64,000 bases of DNA from contig NZ_BCMS01000004.1 in the NCBI RefSeq assembly GCF_001485435.1, positions 82,614 to 146,613 on the forward strand, given 5' to 3'. This stretch comes from Deinococcus grandis (GTDB lineage Bacteria > Deinococcota > Deinococci > Deinococcales > Deinococcaceae). Each line of letters starts with the position of its first letter. Within the stretch, counting starts at the first letter, position 1. The notes beneath the pieces are model-generated. The model was not told the origin of the DNA. It made no database searches and was given only the letters and a program-made list of their open reading frames with translations. The translations under genes were made by a program, and so were the position numbers. Below are positions 49,791 through 58,510 of this stretch, piece by piece.

Positions 49791-50147
49791 TCAGTGATGG
49801 AGTTCTGGTGCTGATGGCCAGCTGGCCGGGCAGGCGACAGGGACTCGACGGGAACGGCCCAACATGAACTGAGTCCCCTGGCGCTGGAGTGCATCCCCTG
49901 GTTCGCCTGGAGCCGGGTTCGACAGCTGCCGGACGGCCTCCACGACCGCCTCAGGGCTCGCCCCGGGATTCAGGCGGACCAGCGCCGCGCGCAGCGGGCC
50001 GTCGAGCACCACGTCCTGGTACGAGACCCGCTGCACGCCGGGCGTCTCAGGAGCGATGTCCGGTCCGAAGGTAGTCTCAAACCCCTGGCCGCGCAGCCAC
50101 TCCAGCGCGGCCAGTTCGACCGTCTCTTCGTTGTAGGAGGACCCCAT
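49791..50147 (-). pseudogene. truncated second copy of hsdR 5' end
   Basis: The first 75 residues (from MGSSYNEETVELAALEWLRG to VVEAVRQLSNPAP) are almost identical to HsdR, with a few substitutions. Then the sequence leaves the gene and ends in unrelated residues. It is a duplication product without nuclease or helicase domains. Confidence 0.85.
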
Positions 50148-50244
50148 CCCGCGGAGTGTACCCTCACGCGTCGACGCGCACGCGCGTAGATGCCCGGGGC
50201 AGGTGAGGCACCCTCACAAGGGGGAGACTGGTAAGGTTCGCGGG

Positions 50245-50319
50245 ATGACTCGAATTGTGCTCGCCACCCTCTGCGCTGGCCTGATGCTGAGCGCCCTGAC
50301 CTCAAGGGGCGTCTCGTGA
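50245..50319 (+). pseudogene. truncated second copy of the lipoprotein
   Basis: MTRIVLATLCAGLMLSALTS matches the signal peptide of the lipoprotein at 46337, but the lipobox Cys and the whole mature part are deleted; 24 codons remain. Its stop overlaps the GTG of the next gene, so it may now serve only as a leader ORF. Confidence 0.8.
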
Positions 50320-50636
50320 CGGGCCGTGATGCCCTGAAGCCTCAGGTCGCCGTCAGGGACGACGAGGACCTCGTGCAGGTGTACGACGTCGCTCTGTCCC
50401 TCGCGTATGCGCCGGAAATGCGTCAGGCGCTGGTGGTGATCAGCGCGGAGCAGCCGCACACCCTCGTTGAGGTCCTGTCGCCCACGATGATGAGGCTCAC
50501 CATCACCGATCCCTCCTGGGCGGCCAGACCCTCGGACATGCCCTTCAGATTGCACAGCCTCCACATGCAGGCCATGATGCGGGCAGAAAAAGTCCGGGAC
50601 GGGTACTCGGACATCCACGGCGTGCGGCTCACCTGA
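50316..50636 (+). CDS. hypothetical protein, paralogue B (106 aa)
   Basis: A paralogue of the protein at 46798 (YDVALSLAYAPEMRQALVVI, VEVLSPTMMRLTITDPSWAA, KVRDGYSDIHGVRLT). The GTG start overlaps the stop of the truncated lipoprotein ORF, so translation depends on that leader. Confidence 0.6.
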   Translation: MTGRDALKPQVAVRDDEDLVQVYDVALSLAYAPEMRQALVVISAEQPHTLVEVLSPTMMRLTITDPSWAARPSDMPFRLHSLHMQAMMRAEKVRDGYSDIHGVRLT

Positions 50637-50734
50637 GGCAATCGCTCCTGTATTCCCGATCTGATCACCTTGCCAGGGACGGCCTGACGCTGTCCTGAGC
50701 GCTGTCGAGCCCTCCTCTCCCGATCGGCCGGACA

Positions 50735-51406
50735 TCACACATCGCTGCTGGACGGCAAGCTCAGGACGCCGCCCGTTGAGACGAGGCGGCGTTCTTCTGA
50801 CCCTTCAACGACCCGGATCCAGCTGTCCACGATGCAGATGGGTTCGCCTGCGACCTGTCCCAGTTGGAGGTGGAAGCCGCCGTACATGCCCGGGATGGGA
50901 AACCAGAGTTCGTTCCCCGGCGTTTCCGTCAGGAGTTCCAGCGGCGGAAAGCGCATGGTGATGCCCTCCAATAGGTGCTGGATGTCCTCGCGGTCGCGGA
51001 TCACCTGGTGAACTCCGGCTTCCACAGCGGCCATCTTGGCCGCAGGGAAGGTCAGGGTGGGCCTGGGCGTCAGCAGGTCCAGGAGGTGCTGGTGCCCACG
51101 TTGACGGGCGATATCGACCGCCTGCTCAGCCGCTGTGGTGCGCAGCGTGCGGAGCGCCCCGAGTTCCAGTAGCGCCTGGACGACCTCGGCAGGCGCGCCG
51201 CCGTGGGCTGCCTGGTGCAGGGGCGCGTAGCCGCTGGTGCCGCCTATGCGACCCGCGTTGATGCGCCCTGGGTTGTGCGTCAGGAGGTCCAGCAGGCGAG
51301 CCCACTGGCAGTCCCTGGCGGCGTCCGCCACGGCGTGAGCGGCCTCCACGTAGGACTGCTGGAACGCATCCGGGTCGTTCCTGCCGATCCAGTGTGGGGC
51401 ACTCAT
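50735..51406 (-). CDS. ankyrin-repeat protein
   Basis: 223 aa. Ankyrin-type repeats are seen as GYAPLHQAAHGGAPAEVVQA, then LLELGALRTLRTTAAEQAVD and IARQRGHQHLLDLL. The C-terminal 90 residues are unrelated and unrecognised. The ATG overlaps the hsdS stop (ATGA), placing it in the R-M operon; it may bind another protein of the system. Confidence 0.7.
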   Translation of the reverse strand: MSAPHWIGRNDPDAFQQSYVEAAHAVADAARDCQWARLLDLLTHNPGRINAGRIGGTSGYAPLHQAAHGGAPAEVVQALLELGALRTLRTTAAEQAVDIARQRGHQHLLDLLTPRPTLTFPAAKMAAVEAGVHQVIRDREDIQHLLEGITMRFPPLELLTETPGNELWFPIPGMYGGFHLQLGQVAGEPICIVDSWIRVVEGSEERRLVSTGGVLSLPSSSDV

Positions 51407-52722
51407 GCAGGAGCGCCCTCTGGAGCTTCGACGGCGTTCTCCCAGTCGCTGACGTCCAGTTCGCCGGACAGGAGACGGGGGAGGAGCGTATCCCGGATGT
51501 GAGCGAGTTCGATTGATTCAAATGTGCATAATTGTATCTTTTCTATTATCGGCGCAACTGCTGCACTATATGCGACTGCTAATGCCGCCGAAGGTAATAT
51601 GATGGGATATGCTGCAAGGTCATTCCAAGAAGCTCTCGGCATTCGCGTCCCACTCGATGAACCTGCCATGGCGTTTATGAATTCATCACTGCTGACTAAA
51701 AAAAGCACGTATTCTTCCCAATTTATTTTGGGTTTTAAGATTAATATATCAGTGGACGAGATGCCATTGAATGGGGCAATGCCAACCTTCTTGAAATATG
51801 GCCTCAGTTTACCAAAAAGAATTTCGCCTTTTTTGAAAATTACCTTTCCACTGTCTACGTCTTTAGCCTTACCCCACGAATTTAATCCAATTGAGCCTCT
51901 GGGCATATGTTCTAGGCCAATATATGGCGTCCTGCCATCAATGCTCTGCGGATTGATCGAACGTCGGGGATTTTCCACTATTGATCCCAATTGACTAACC
52001 CTCCAGCCCTCTGGAAACCACTTCCCGTCGATCTCCACGAAGCGGTCGGGGATGAGGGCGGCGGTTTCGGCGTCCATGCCTGCGGGTTGTTCGCCGCGTT
52101 GTTTGGCGTGGACGGGGTCGAAGTCGATGAACCAGCTTTTGAACAGGGCGCGGGCCATCTGCTCCAGCGTGCGGTTGATCTGACGATTGAGCTCGATTTT
52201 ATCGTCAAAGGCGGAAAGAATATTGGCGATTTGCCTCTGAATTTCCAAGGGTGGGAGCGGAATATCTAATTCCATTAAGTCAGATCCAGTAATTCCGGAT
52301 ACCGCCACTTGACGAAGAATGGAACCTAGATTGGTTTTTCCCGCTGGAGAGTTAAAATAATAATAAAGATACTGACTATCAGAAATATTATCGTTCGCTC
52401 TTGCGCGAATCAGAGACGATTCAAAAACAGCCTCATCCTCTGCCTCTTTGACCCAAATACACTTACCCGCCCCTTCTGCGGTAAGTGATCGTCTAGCAAA
52501 AATCAAATCCCCTTTCTTAATTCCGAACCGATCAATCTCGTCTTTATCTACATCTAATAGCTTCATTTCTATTGAGGTTGATAGACGAGGATTTGAAAAA
52601 AGCTCACCCATATTTACTATTTTAATGCCCTTTCCGTGAAACTCTTTAGACTTATAAATACCGTTTCGGACCTTGCCATTAAGTAATTCGCCAAATTTCT
52701 TGCTGATCCACTCACTCGTCAT
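51403..52722 (-). CDS. hsdS: type I restriction-modification specificity subunit S
   Basis: 439 aa with the two target-recognition domains and two conserved helical regions of HsdS: LPPLEIQRQIANILSAFDDK and INRTLEQMARALFKSWFIDF after domain 1, and ESIELAHIRDTLLPRLLSGE at the end. The recognition domains are AT-rich, while the central conserved part has the high GC of the plasmid, a sign of domain exchange. The ATG overlaps the end of the DUF1016 gene by 11 nt. Confidence 0.85.
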   Translation of the reverse strand: MTSEWISKKFGELLNGKVRNGIYKSKEFHGKGIKIVNMGELFSNPRLSTSIEMKLLDVDKDEIDRFGIKKGDLIFARRSLTAEGAGKCIWVKEAEDEAVFESSLIRARANDNISDSQYLYYYFNSPAGKTNLGSILRQVAVSGITGSDLMELDIPLPPLEIQRQIANILSAFDDKIELNRQINRTLEQMARALFKSWFIDFDPVHAKQRGEQPAGMDAETAALIPDRFVEIDGKWFPEGWRVSQLGSIVENPRRSINPQSIDGRTPYIGLEHMPRGSIGLNSWGKAKDVDSGKVIFKKGEILFGKLRPYFKKVGIAPFNGISSTDILILKPKINWEEYVLFLVSSDEFINAMAGSSSGTRMPRASWNDLAAYPIILPSAALAVAYSAAVAPIIEKIQLCTFESIELAHIRDTLLPRLLSGELDVSDWENAVEAPEGAPA

Positions 52723-53755
52723 TTTGCACAACCTTCGAATTTCCAAGCTTAGATTCAAGGGCCTCTACACTCGGCAATTGACCTTCAAATTGCTTCGGCA
52801 GACTCTCCGCAATTACGTAGGTGCTCACGCCCAGCGGCTTGTCCATGTCGCGCAGGGCGTACTCGGCGATCACCTTGTTCTTCGTCCGGCACAGCAGCAG
52901 CCCGATGGTCGGCGCGTCCTGCTCGTGCCGCAGCAGGTCGTCGGCGGCACTCAGGTAGAAGTTCATCTTGCCGACGTACTCGGGCTTGAACTCCCCGATC
53001 TTCAGGTCGATCACCACGTAGCAGCGCAGCTTCAGGTGGTAGAAGAGCAGGTCCAGGTAGAAGTCCTCCCCGCCGACTTCCAGGTGGTACTGGCTGCCCA
53101 CGAACGCGAAGCCCACGCCGAGTTCCAGCATGAAGTCCCGCAGGTGCGCCAGCAGGCCCCGTTCCAGGTCGCGTTCCAGTGCCTCGTCGTGCAGGCTCAG
53201 GAAGTCGAAGGTGTATGGGTCTTTCAGGAGCTGCTGCGCCAGTTCCGACGTGGGCGCAGGGAGCGCACGGTCGAAGTTGGTGGTGGCCTGCCCCTGGCGG
53301 TCGATCAGGCGGGTGTCCATCTGGTGGATCAGGACGTTGCGGCTCCAGCCGTGCTGGATGGCGGCGCGGGCGTACCATTCCCGCTGCGCCGGGTCTTTGA
53401 GTTTGTCGAGCAGGGCGACGTTGTGGAACCAGGGCAATTGTGCAGCAAGCTGCTGCACAAATTCAGGGTCCGGCCAGGCTGCCGCGAAGGCCCGCATGTA
53501 CTTCAGGTTCCGAGGGCTGAAGCCTTTCAGGTCGGGGAACTCGGCTTTCAGGTCCCGGGCGAGCTGGTCGACGACTTTCGCGCCCCACCCTTCCTGGGCC
53601 TGCCGCGTGAGGATGCTGTGCCCGATGTGCCAGTACAGCAGCACCAGTTCCCGGTTGACGGCCAGCGCCGCCCGCGTCTGCGCGCTGCGGATGCGGCCTT
53701 TCAGGTCCCCGAGCAGCGCCGCGTAATCGTCGGGGAGGGTCAGGTCACTCGCCAT
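52712..53755 (-). CDS. DUF1016 (PDDEXK-like) nuclease-fold protein
   Basis: 347 aa. YWHIGHSILTRQAQEGWGAK, FSPRNLKYMRAFAAAWPDPE and the C-terminal YHLEVGGEDFYLDLLFYHLK followed by YVVIDLKIGEFKPEY (Asp, DLK) match DUF1016 proteins, a PD-(D/E)xK subfamily. Such genes are found inside type I R-M operons. It lies between hsdM and hsdS with 11-nt overlaps on both sides, so all three are likely co-translated. Confidence 0.8.
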   Translation of the reverse strand: MASDLTLPDDYAALLGDLKGRIRSAQTRAALAVNRELVLLYWHIGHSILTRQAQEGWGAKVVDQLARDLKAEFPDLKGFSPRNLKYMRAFAAAWPDPEFVQQLAAQLPWFHNVALLDKLKDPAQREWYARAAIQHGWSRNVLIHQMDTRLIDRQGQATTNFDRALPAPTSELAQQLLKDPYTFDFLSLHDEALERDLERGLLAHLRDFMLELGVGFAFVGSQYHLEVGGEDFYLDLLFYHLKLRCYVVIDLKIGEFKPEYVGKMNFYLSAADDLLRHEQDAPTIGLLLCRTKNKVIAEYALRDMDKPLGVSTYVIAESLPKQFEGQLPSVEALESKLGNSKVVQNDE

Positions 53756-55361
53756 AGCCGAGCCTGTCCAGGTTCGCCTTGATGACGGCCTGCAGGCGGT
53801 CACTCTCGGCGAACTGGGCACGCAGCTCCCCACTCAGGCGCGTCATTTTTTCCGCGAAGGGTTCGCTGTCCTCTTCCCTGGGCGCGGCGCCCACGTAGCG
53901 GCCGGGCGTGAGCACCCAGCCGTTCTTCTCCAGGTCGTCGATGGTGGCGGACTTGCAGAAGCCGGGCACGTCCTCGTACTCCCCGTCGCCGTCGCCGCGC
54001 CAGTTGTGGTACGCCTGGACGATGCGGGCGCGGTCCTCGTCCGTCAGGTCGCGTTCGGTGCGGGTGCGCATGTACCCGAGTTCACGCGCGTCGATGAACA
54101 GCACCTGCCCGCTGCGGTCCCGCAGGGGGCGGCCTTCCTGTCCGGTGCCGCTCTGCTTGTTGTTCGCGAGGATCCACAGGCTCACGGGAATCTGCGTGGT
54201 GTAGAACAGCTGCCCCGGCATGGCCACGATGCAGTCCACCTTGTCCGCCGCGAGCATCCGCTTGCGGATCTCCCCTTCCCCACTCTGACCGCTGCTCAGC
54301 GAACCGTTGGCGAGCACCACGCCCGCCGTGCCGCTGGGCGCGAGGTGGTACAGGATGTGCTGCAGCCACGCGTAGTTCGCGTTCCCCACCGGGGGCGCGC
54401 CGTAGCGCCAGCGGGGGTCGCTCTGCAGGCGCTCCCCACCCCAGTTGCTGATGTTGAAGGGCGGGTTGGCCAGAACGTAATCGGCGCGCAGGTCCGGATG
54501 GAGGTCCTGGTGGAAGGTGTCGGCGTTTTCTTTGCCGAGGTCCGCGTCGATGCGGCGGATCGCGAGGTTCATCCGCGCGAGCTTCCAGGTGGTGTAGTTG
54601 CTCTCCTGACCGTACACGGCGATGTCCCCGATCCGGCCCTTGTGCGCCTCGACGAACTTCTCGCTCTGCACGAACATCCCGCCCGACCCGCAGGCCGGGT
54701 CGTACACGCGGCCCTTGTACGGGGCGACCATCTCCACCATGGTCTGCACGACGCTGTCCGGTGTGTAGAACTCCCCCCCGAGTTTGCCTTCCGCGGCGGC
54801 GAAGCGGCCCAGCATGTACTGGTACACCTTGCCCAGCAGGTCCGTCTCGGCTTTCAGGGCGGGCTGGTCGCTGAACAGGTCGCTCTGCTCGGTGACGGTG
54901 CCGCCCGTGCCGTACTTGCTGATCTCGTCGATCAGCCCGCCGATCACGCGGTGCGGGAGGCTGGGGCGGGCGTACCCGGTGGGGAGCATCCCGCCGAGCT
55001 GCTTAGCGTTCTCCTTCTCAAGCGCCGCCATGGCTTTGTCGACCAGGCTGCCGATGGTCGCCTCGCGCGCGTGGTCCTTCAGGGTATCCCAGCGGGCCTC
55101 ACGCGGCACCCAGAACACACCCTCGGCAAGGTACTCGTCGCGGTCCTCGGCGGTCTCCTCACCCTCTTCAGCCTTGAGCTTGTCGTACAAGGTGGTGAAG
55201 GCGTCGCTGATGTACTTCAGGAACACCAGGCCGAGCACAACGTGCTTGTACTCGGCGGCGTCCATGTGGCCGCGCAGCTGGTCGGCGGTGTTCCACAGCA
55301 CTTCTTCAATCCGGGGCGGGGCGCTGGGGGCGCGGGCCGCTCGTTTGGTCCCTCGGGTCAT
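53745..55361 (-). CDS. hsdM: type I restriction-modification methylase subunit M
   Basis: 538 aa. An N-terminal helical domain (RIEEVLWNTADQLRGHMDAA, YKHVVLGLVFLKYISDAF) precedes the N6-adenine methyltransferase with VYDPACGSGGMFVQSE (SAM site) and VLANPPFNISNWGG (NPPF). First gene of the hsdM-DUF1016-hsdS-ankyrin unit. The start MTRGTKRAARAP is chosen as the usual family N-terminus. Confidence 0.9.
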   Translation of the reverse strand: MTRGTKRAARAPSAPPRIEEVLWNTADQLRGHMDAAEYKHVVLGLVFLKYISDAFTTLYDKLKAEEGEETAEDRDEYLAEGVFWVPREARWDTLKDHAREATIGSLVDKAMAALEKENAKQLGGMLPTGYARPSLPHRVIGGLIDEISKYGTGGTVTEQSDLFSDQPALKAETDLLGKVYQYMLGRFAAAEGKLGGEFYTPDSVVQTMVEMVAPYKGRVYDPACGSGGMFVQSEKFVEAHKGRIGDIAVYGQESNYTTWKLARMNLAIRRIDADLGKENADTFHQDLHPDLRADYVLANPPFNISNWGGERLQSDPRWRYGAPPVGNANYAWLQHILYHLAPSGTAGVVLANGSLSSGQSGEGEIRKRMLAADKVDCIVAMPGQLFYTTQIPVSLWILANNKQSGTGQEGRPLRDRSGQVLFIDARELGYMRTRTERDLTDEDRARIVQAYHNWRGDGDGEYEDVPGFCKSATIDDLEKNGWVLTPGRYVGAAPREEDSEPFAEKMTRLSGELRAQFAESDRLQAVIKANLDRLGYGE

Positions 55362-55444
55362 TGCCCGCAGTGTAGAGGGCCAAGTGCTGACTGCCCACCA
55401 CAGATCGCCAAACGCCATCCATGCGGACCGGAACGCCCCTGCCC

Positions 55445-55505
55445 TGATTTAAAGATGATTTTTTATAAGAATAAAAAGAAACATCATTTCATCAGTGCTG
55501 CCACA
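55445..55505. other. AT-rich stretch beside oriV 2
   Basis: About 55 bp of mostly A/T in otherwise GC-rich DNA, 60 bp from the iteron array; a plausible DNA-unwinding element. The gap 55362-55561 otherwise holds only the hsdM upstream region. Confidence 0.5.
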
Positions 55506-55561
55506 TTTTCGGGCCGCTCGTGTGTCCAGCACGGCCTTTTCTGGCTTTTTCTGCCCGAATT

Positions 55562-55826
55562 TCCCCCAAACTTGACGAACGAATCCCCCAAACTTGACGA
55601 ACAAAAGAGCCTGTTTCCCCCAAACTTGACGAACGAATCCCCCAAACTTGACGAACGGGCACCTGGATTTCCCCCAAACTTGACGAACCCTACTCTAATA
55701 CTGGTTCGAATCTGTCTCAGAGCGAAAAAAAATTCATTTCCCCCAAACTTGACGAACCCACTTCCCCCAAACTTGACGAACGAATCCCCCAAACTTGACG
55801 AACGGTTTCCCCCAAACTTGACGAAC
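55562..55826. repeat. oriV 2: nine direct iterons
   Basis: CCCCCAAACTTGACGAAC occurs nine times in one orientation, from 55562-55579 to 55809-55826, in close tandem pairs and wider gaps. The last copy ends 1 nt before the stop of rep 2, so the array lies downstream of its initiator gene, not upstream. Confidence 0.85.
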
Positions 55827-55827
55827 G

Positions 55828-57231
55828 CTATTCCGGGAGCAGGTCCCGCAGGGCGTCGGCCTTCCGGGCAGGGTCCTGGCCCATCTCCCGTGTCACGAGC
55901 CGGACGAGGTCTGTCACGTCCACCTGCCCGGCCAGCAGAGCCGTACGCAGCCGGTCGCGGTCCGTGGGTGATAGCAGGGGCGTCACCTTGGCGAAGGTCA
56001 GCAGACGCTCCAGGCGTGTGAGTTGACGCTCGGGCGACAGCGCCTGGAATTCCTGCAGCTGGCGGGATTCCACCTCATCGGTCACCTCGTCCGCCACGGC
56101 AGTGGCCGGTAGTGCAGCCCGCGGCTCGACTTCAGGGGGGAGGGGGACGACTTCGGCGTACCGTTCCGGGTGCACGAGCATGTCCCGAAGCAGGGCCCCG
56201 GCGTTCTGCTTGCGGCCCGGGTACGCGTCGAAGCGGCGCAGGGCGAGGTGCACCGGCGCTGGATCCGGATGTTCCGTGAGGTACTTTCCAGCCACGGCGG
56301 GATACATGCCGCGTTTCGTGAGGGCGCGCAGCAGTTCCTCGTCGGGGAGGCGCTCGACCGGCGCGAACACGTAGGTGAGTTCCTGACTCTTCCCGCGCCC
56401 GGTAACCTCCACGTCCAGGAGGATGCCCCGCTCGCGCAGCTCGTCATGGGCGGGTTGCAGCACCCGGCGGATCTTGTCCGGTTCGGTGCTGTAGATGCTC
56501 AGGCGTTCGCCCCACTCGAGCAGGTTGATCGTCACCCGGTCCTGCGCCGAACCCGAATCCCAGCGCAGCGCGTCCAGCACGCGGTACACCGCCCGCACCG
56601 GGGGGCTGCTGAGTTCCCGGTACAGCGTGAGGTCCAGCGGTTTGACGTACCCGTCGCGGATGCTCAGGGCGATCTCGTCCGGTAGGCGGACCTCCAGCAC
56701 GCTGCCCGCGTCGTACTCCTCGTCCCGGGTCGCGGTGACCTTCCAGAGGTAGTTGAACGTGGCGTCCAGATGCCGCTGTCGGCCCTGCGACCACCAGCCC
56801 TGCGTGATCTGGTAGCTCGTACTCTGGAGTCTGCGCAGGGACTGCCGGACTTCCCGGTAGTAGTGCGCGCTCGCGTGCAGCCCGGCCGCCAGGAGCAAGC
56901 GGTGCAGGGACACGCGGACCGTGCCGTCCTCCGGGCAGCCGTCCTCGAGGTAGAGGTTGATGATGGCGACCATCACGTCGTTGTCCAGGCCGTGCGGCAC
57001 GACGTGCCCGGTAAGGGCGGTGCACGTGACGGTCACAGTCCGCTCGCCGGTCTGGTACGTGCGGGTCCAGCCGGTGTACCCGGCCGGTACGCGGGACTGG
57101 GCACTGATCAGCGACAGGCGGGCCACGTTGAGCTCGTCGTGCCCGTTCCGCCGCTCGTCACCCAGGTGGGTGGGCATGACCGCGTCCGCCGTCGGCGGCG
57201 CAGGGGTCGCCTTACGGGACGCCCGACTCAT
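55828..57231 (-). CDS. plasmid replication initiator Rep 2
   Basis: 467 aa. VMVAIINLYLEDGCPEDGTV, LRRLQSTSYQITQGWWSQGR, LYRELSSPPVRAVYRVLDAL and INLLEWGERLSIYSTEPDKI show two winged-helix-like domains of Replication-initiator-A type, clearly different from RepA 1. GGAG lies 8 nt before the ATG. It is followed by its iterons, and ParAB2 lies upstream, giving a complete second replicon. Confidence 0.75.
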   Translation of the reverse strand: MSRASRKATPAPPTADAVMPTHLGDERRNGHDELNVARLSLISAQSRVPAGYTGWTRTYQTGERTVTVTCTALTGHVVPHGLDNDVMVAIINLYLEDGCPEDGTVRVSLHRLLLAAGLHASAHYYREVRQSLRRLQSTSYQITQGWWSQGRQRHLDATFNYLWKVTATRDEEYDAGSVLEVRLPDEIALSIRDGYVKPLDLTLYRELSSPPVRAVYRVLDALRWDSGSAQDRVTINLLEWGERLSIYSTEPDKIRRVLQPAHDELRERGILLDVEVTGRGKSQELTYVFAPVERLPDEELLRALTKRGMYPAVAGKYLTEHPDPAPVHLALRRFDAYPGRKQNAGALLRDMLVHPERYAEVVPLPPEVEPRAALPATAVADEVTDEVESRQLQEFQALSPERQLTRLERLLTFAKVTPLLSPTDRDRLRTALLAGQVDVTDLVRLVTREMGQDPARKADALRDLLPE

Positions 57232-57556
57232 CTCAGCGCTCCACGTGGGGAATGAATCAACCAGGACACGATCACAGGGCCTCCAGTGTACCGGGCGGAG
57301 TGGGTGGCACGGCCGGCAACTGCCCGAAGTTCCTGGCACCGATTCCGGTGTTTCCCGAATGCCCGGCGGGTCTCCCCTGTCTCAGGCGGGGCCGAACGAG
57401 CCAATGGGCTGCCCTGGAAATTCCCCCTCGCAGGTCAGGGGCAGGGCAGGAGTCACATCTGCCGATCATCGGTGTCCCCCTGACGCACGACAGGGATGGG
57501 GCCGATCGCTGGCCGGAAGTGGACGGTCCGTTTGAGAGGGGTGGATGCCTCGGCGG
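57232..57556. other. non-coding gap between parB2 and rep 2
   Basis: No gene is seen. It should hold the rep 2 promoter. Only a short inverted repeat, CTGCCCTG (57409-57416) and CAGGGCAG (57442-57449), stands out. Confidence 0.4.
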
Positions 57557-58510
57557 TTACGACCGGCTGCCCTGCAACTCGTCCTGCAGTTGTTCGAGGA
57601 GGCGCATGACGCGGGCGCGGCGCTGGTCGTCGAGACGCTCGAGGGTCCGGGTCCCGAGGTTCTGGCGAACGTCCGCCGCGAGGCCCTTCCACCGCTTGCC
57701 CTGCTGATCGTCCACGAGGCGGCGCAGCTCCTGGAAGGACGCGCCCGTCTCACTGGCAGCCAGCAGGACCTGGCGCAGCGCCGGGTCGGTCTGCCGGTGG
57801 ATCAGCAGAGCACTCCGGCCGGCCATGCGGCCCTCGCGCACAGCGTCGAGCAGCTCCTGGGGGAGTTGCAGGAGGGGCAGGTTGTTCGTGACGAAGGATT
57901 CCCAGGTCATTGTGCCCAGGGACGCGAACAGCGTCTCCAGGCGGGCCCGCTCGTCGCCGTGCTGCTCCGGGTGGTTGCGGATCGCGTGCAGGCGGCGTCC
58001 CAGTGTCTGGGCCAACGTGGAGGCGTCGTCGGGGTCGGCGTGCGGCCCGCTGCCCAGCACGTCCTGAATCAGCAGCAGGCGGTACAGAGCCTCGTCAATG
58101 GCGTCGAGGTCCTCACGTTGCAGGTTCTCCACGGCGCTGAGGCGGCGGGCGTCCTGATCGTCGAGGGTCAGGATCAGGCAGGGCAGCGTGCGGGGGGGAG
58201 GGCCGGTCAGGCCGCGCTCCTCGTCCACGCTGAGCTGAAGGGTCGCGGCGAGGTCTGGTGCGGAGGCGCGCCAGCGGCGTTCACCGGCGATGATCTCGTA
58301 CCGGCCTGGCTGCTGGGGGGAGGGCCGGACGATCAGGTTCTGCCGGACGCCTTCGCGCCGGACGCTGCGGGCCAGGGCCAGCAGGCTGTCCCTGGGGAAG
58401 CTCCGCCGGGGTTGCCAGGCCGCGCGGTGCAGCTGCTCGTGGCTGATCTGCCGGACCTGCCCCTGGGTGGCTACGGCACTGAGGCCGCCGAGCAGGTCTT
58501 CACGAGACAC
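57557..58510 (-). CDS. parB: ParB partition protein 2
   Basis: 317 aa. QPRRSFPRDSLLALARSVRR, GVRQNLIVRPSPQQPGRYEI and IIAGERRWRAS (the GERR motif) form the ParB N-terminal domain; LSAVENLQREDLDAIDEALY and a helix-turn-helix region follow. The GTG start lies inside the end of parA2 (11-nt overlap), with GGAG 7 nt upstream; the frame is open further but would only overlap parA2. It should bind the CACGTG palindromes upstream of parA2. Confidence 0.85.
   Translation of the reverse strand: MSREDLLGGLSAVATQGQVRQISHEQLHRAAWQPRRSFPRDSLLALARSVRREGVRQNLIVRPSPQQPGRYEIIAGERRWRASAPDLAATLQLSVDEERGLTGPPPRTLPCLILTLDDQDARRLSAVENLQREDLDAIDEALYRLLLIQDVLGSGPHADPDDASTLAQTLGRRLHAIRNHPEQHGDERARLETLFASLGTMTWESFVTNNLPLLQLPQELLDAVREGRMAGRSALLIHRQTDPALRQVLLAASETGASFQELRRLVDDQQGKRWKGLAADVRQNLGTRTLERLDDQRRARVMRLLEQLQDELQGSRS

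Noticed and set aside
55484..55792. Minus-strand ORF with repeated FVKFGG units
   Set aside because: It is a translation of the iteron array; the repeats are DNA elements and no start signal is present.
55562..55826. CRISPR-like direct repeats
   Set aside because: Spacers are short, uneven and partly identical, repeats are 18 bp, no cas genes are near, and a rep gene adjoins; iterons fit.
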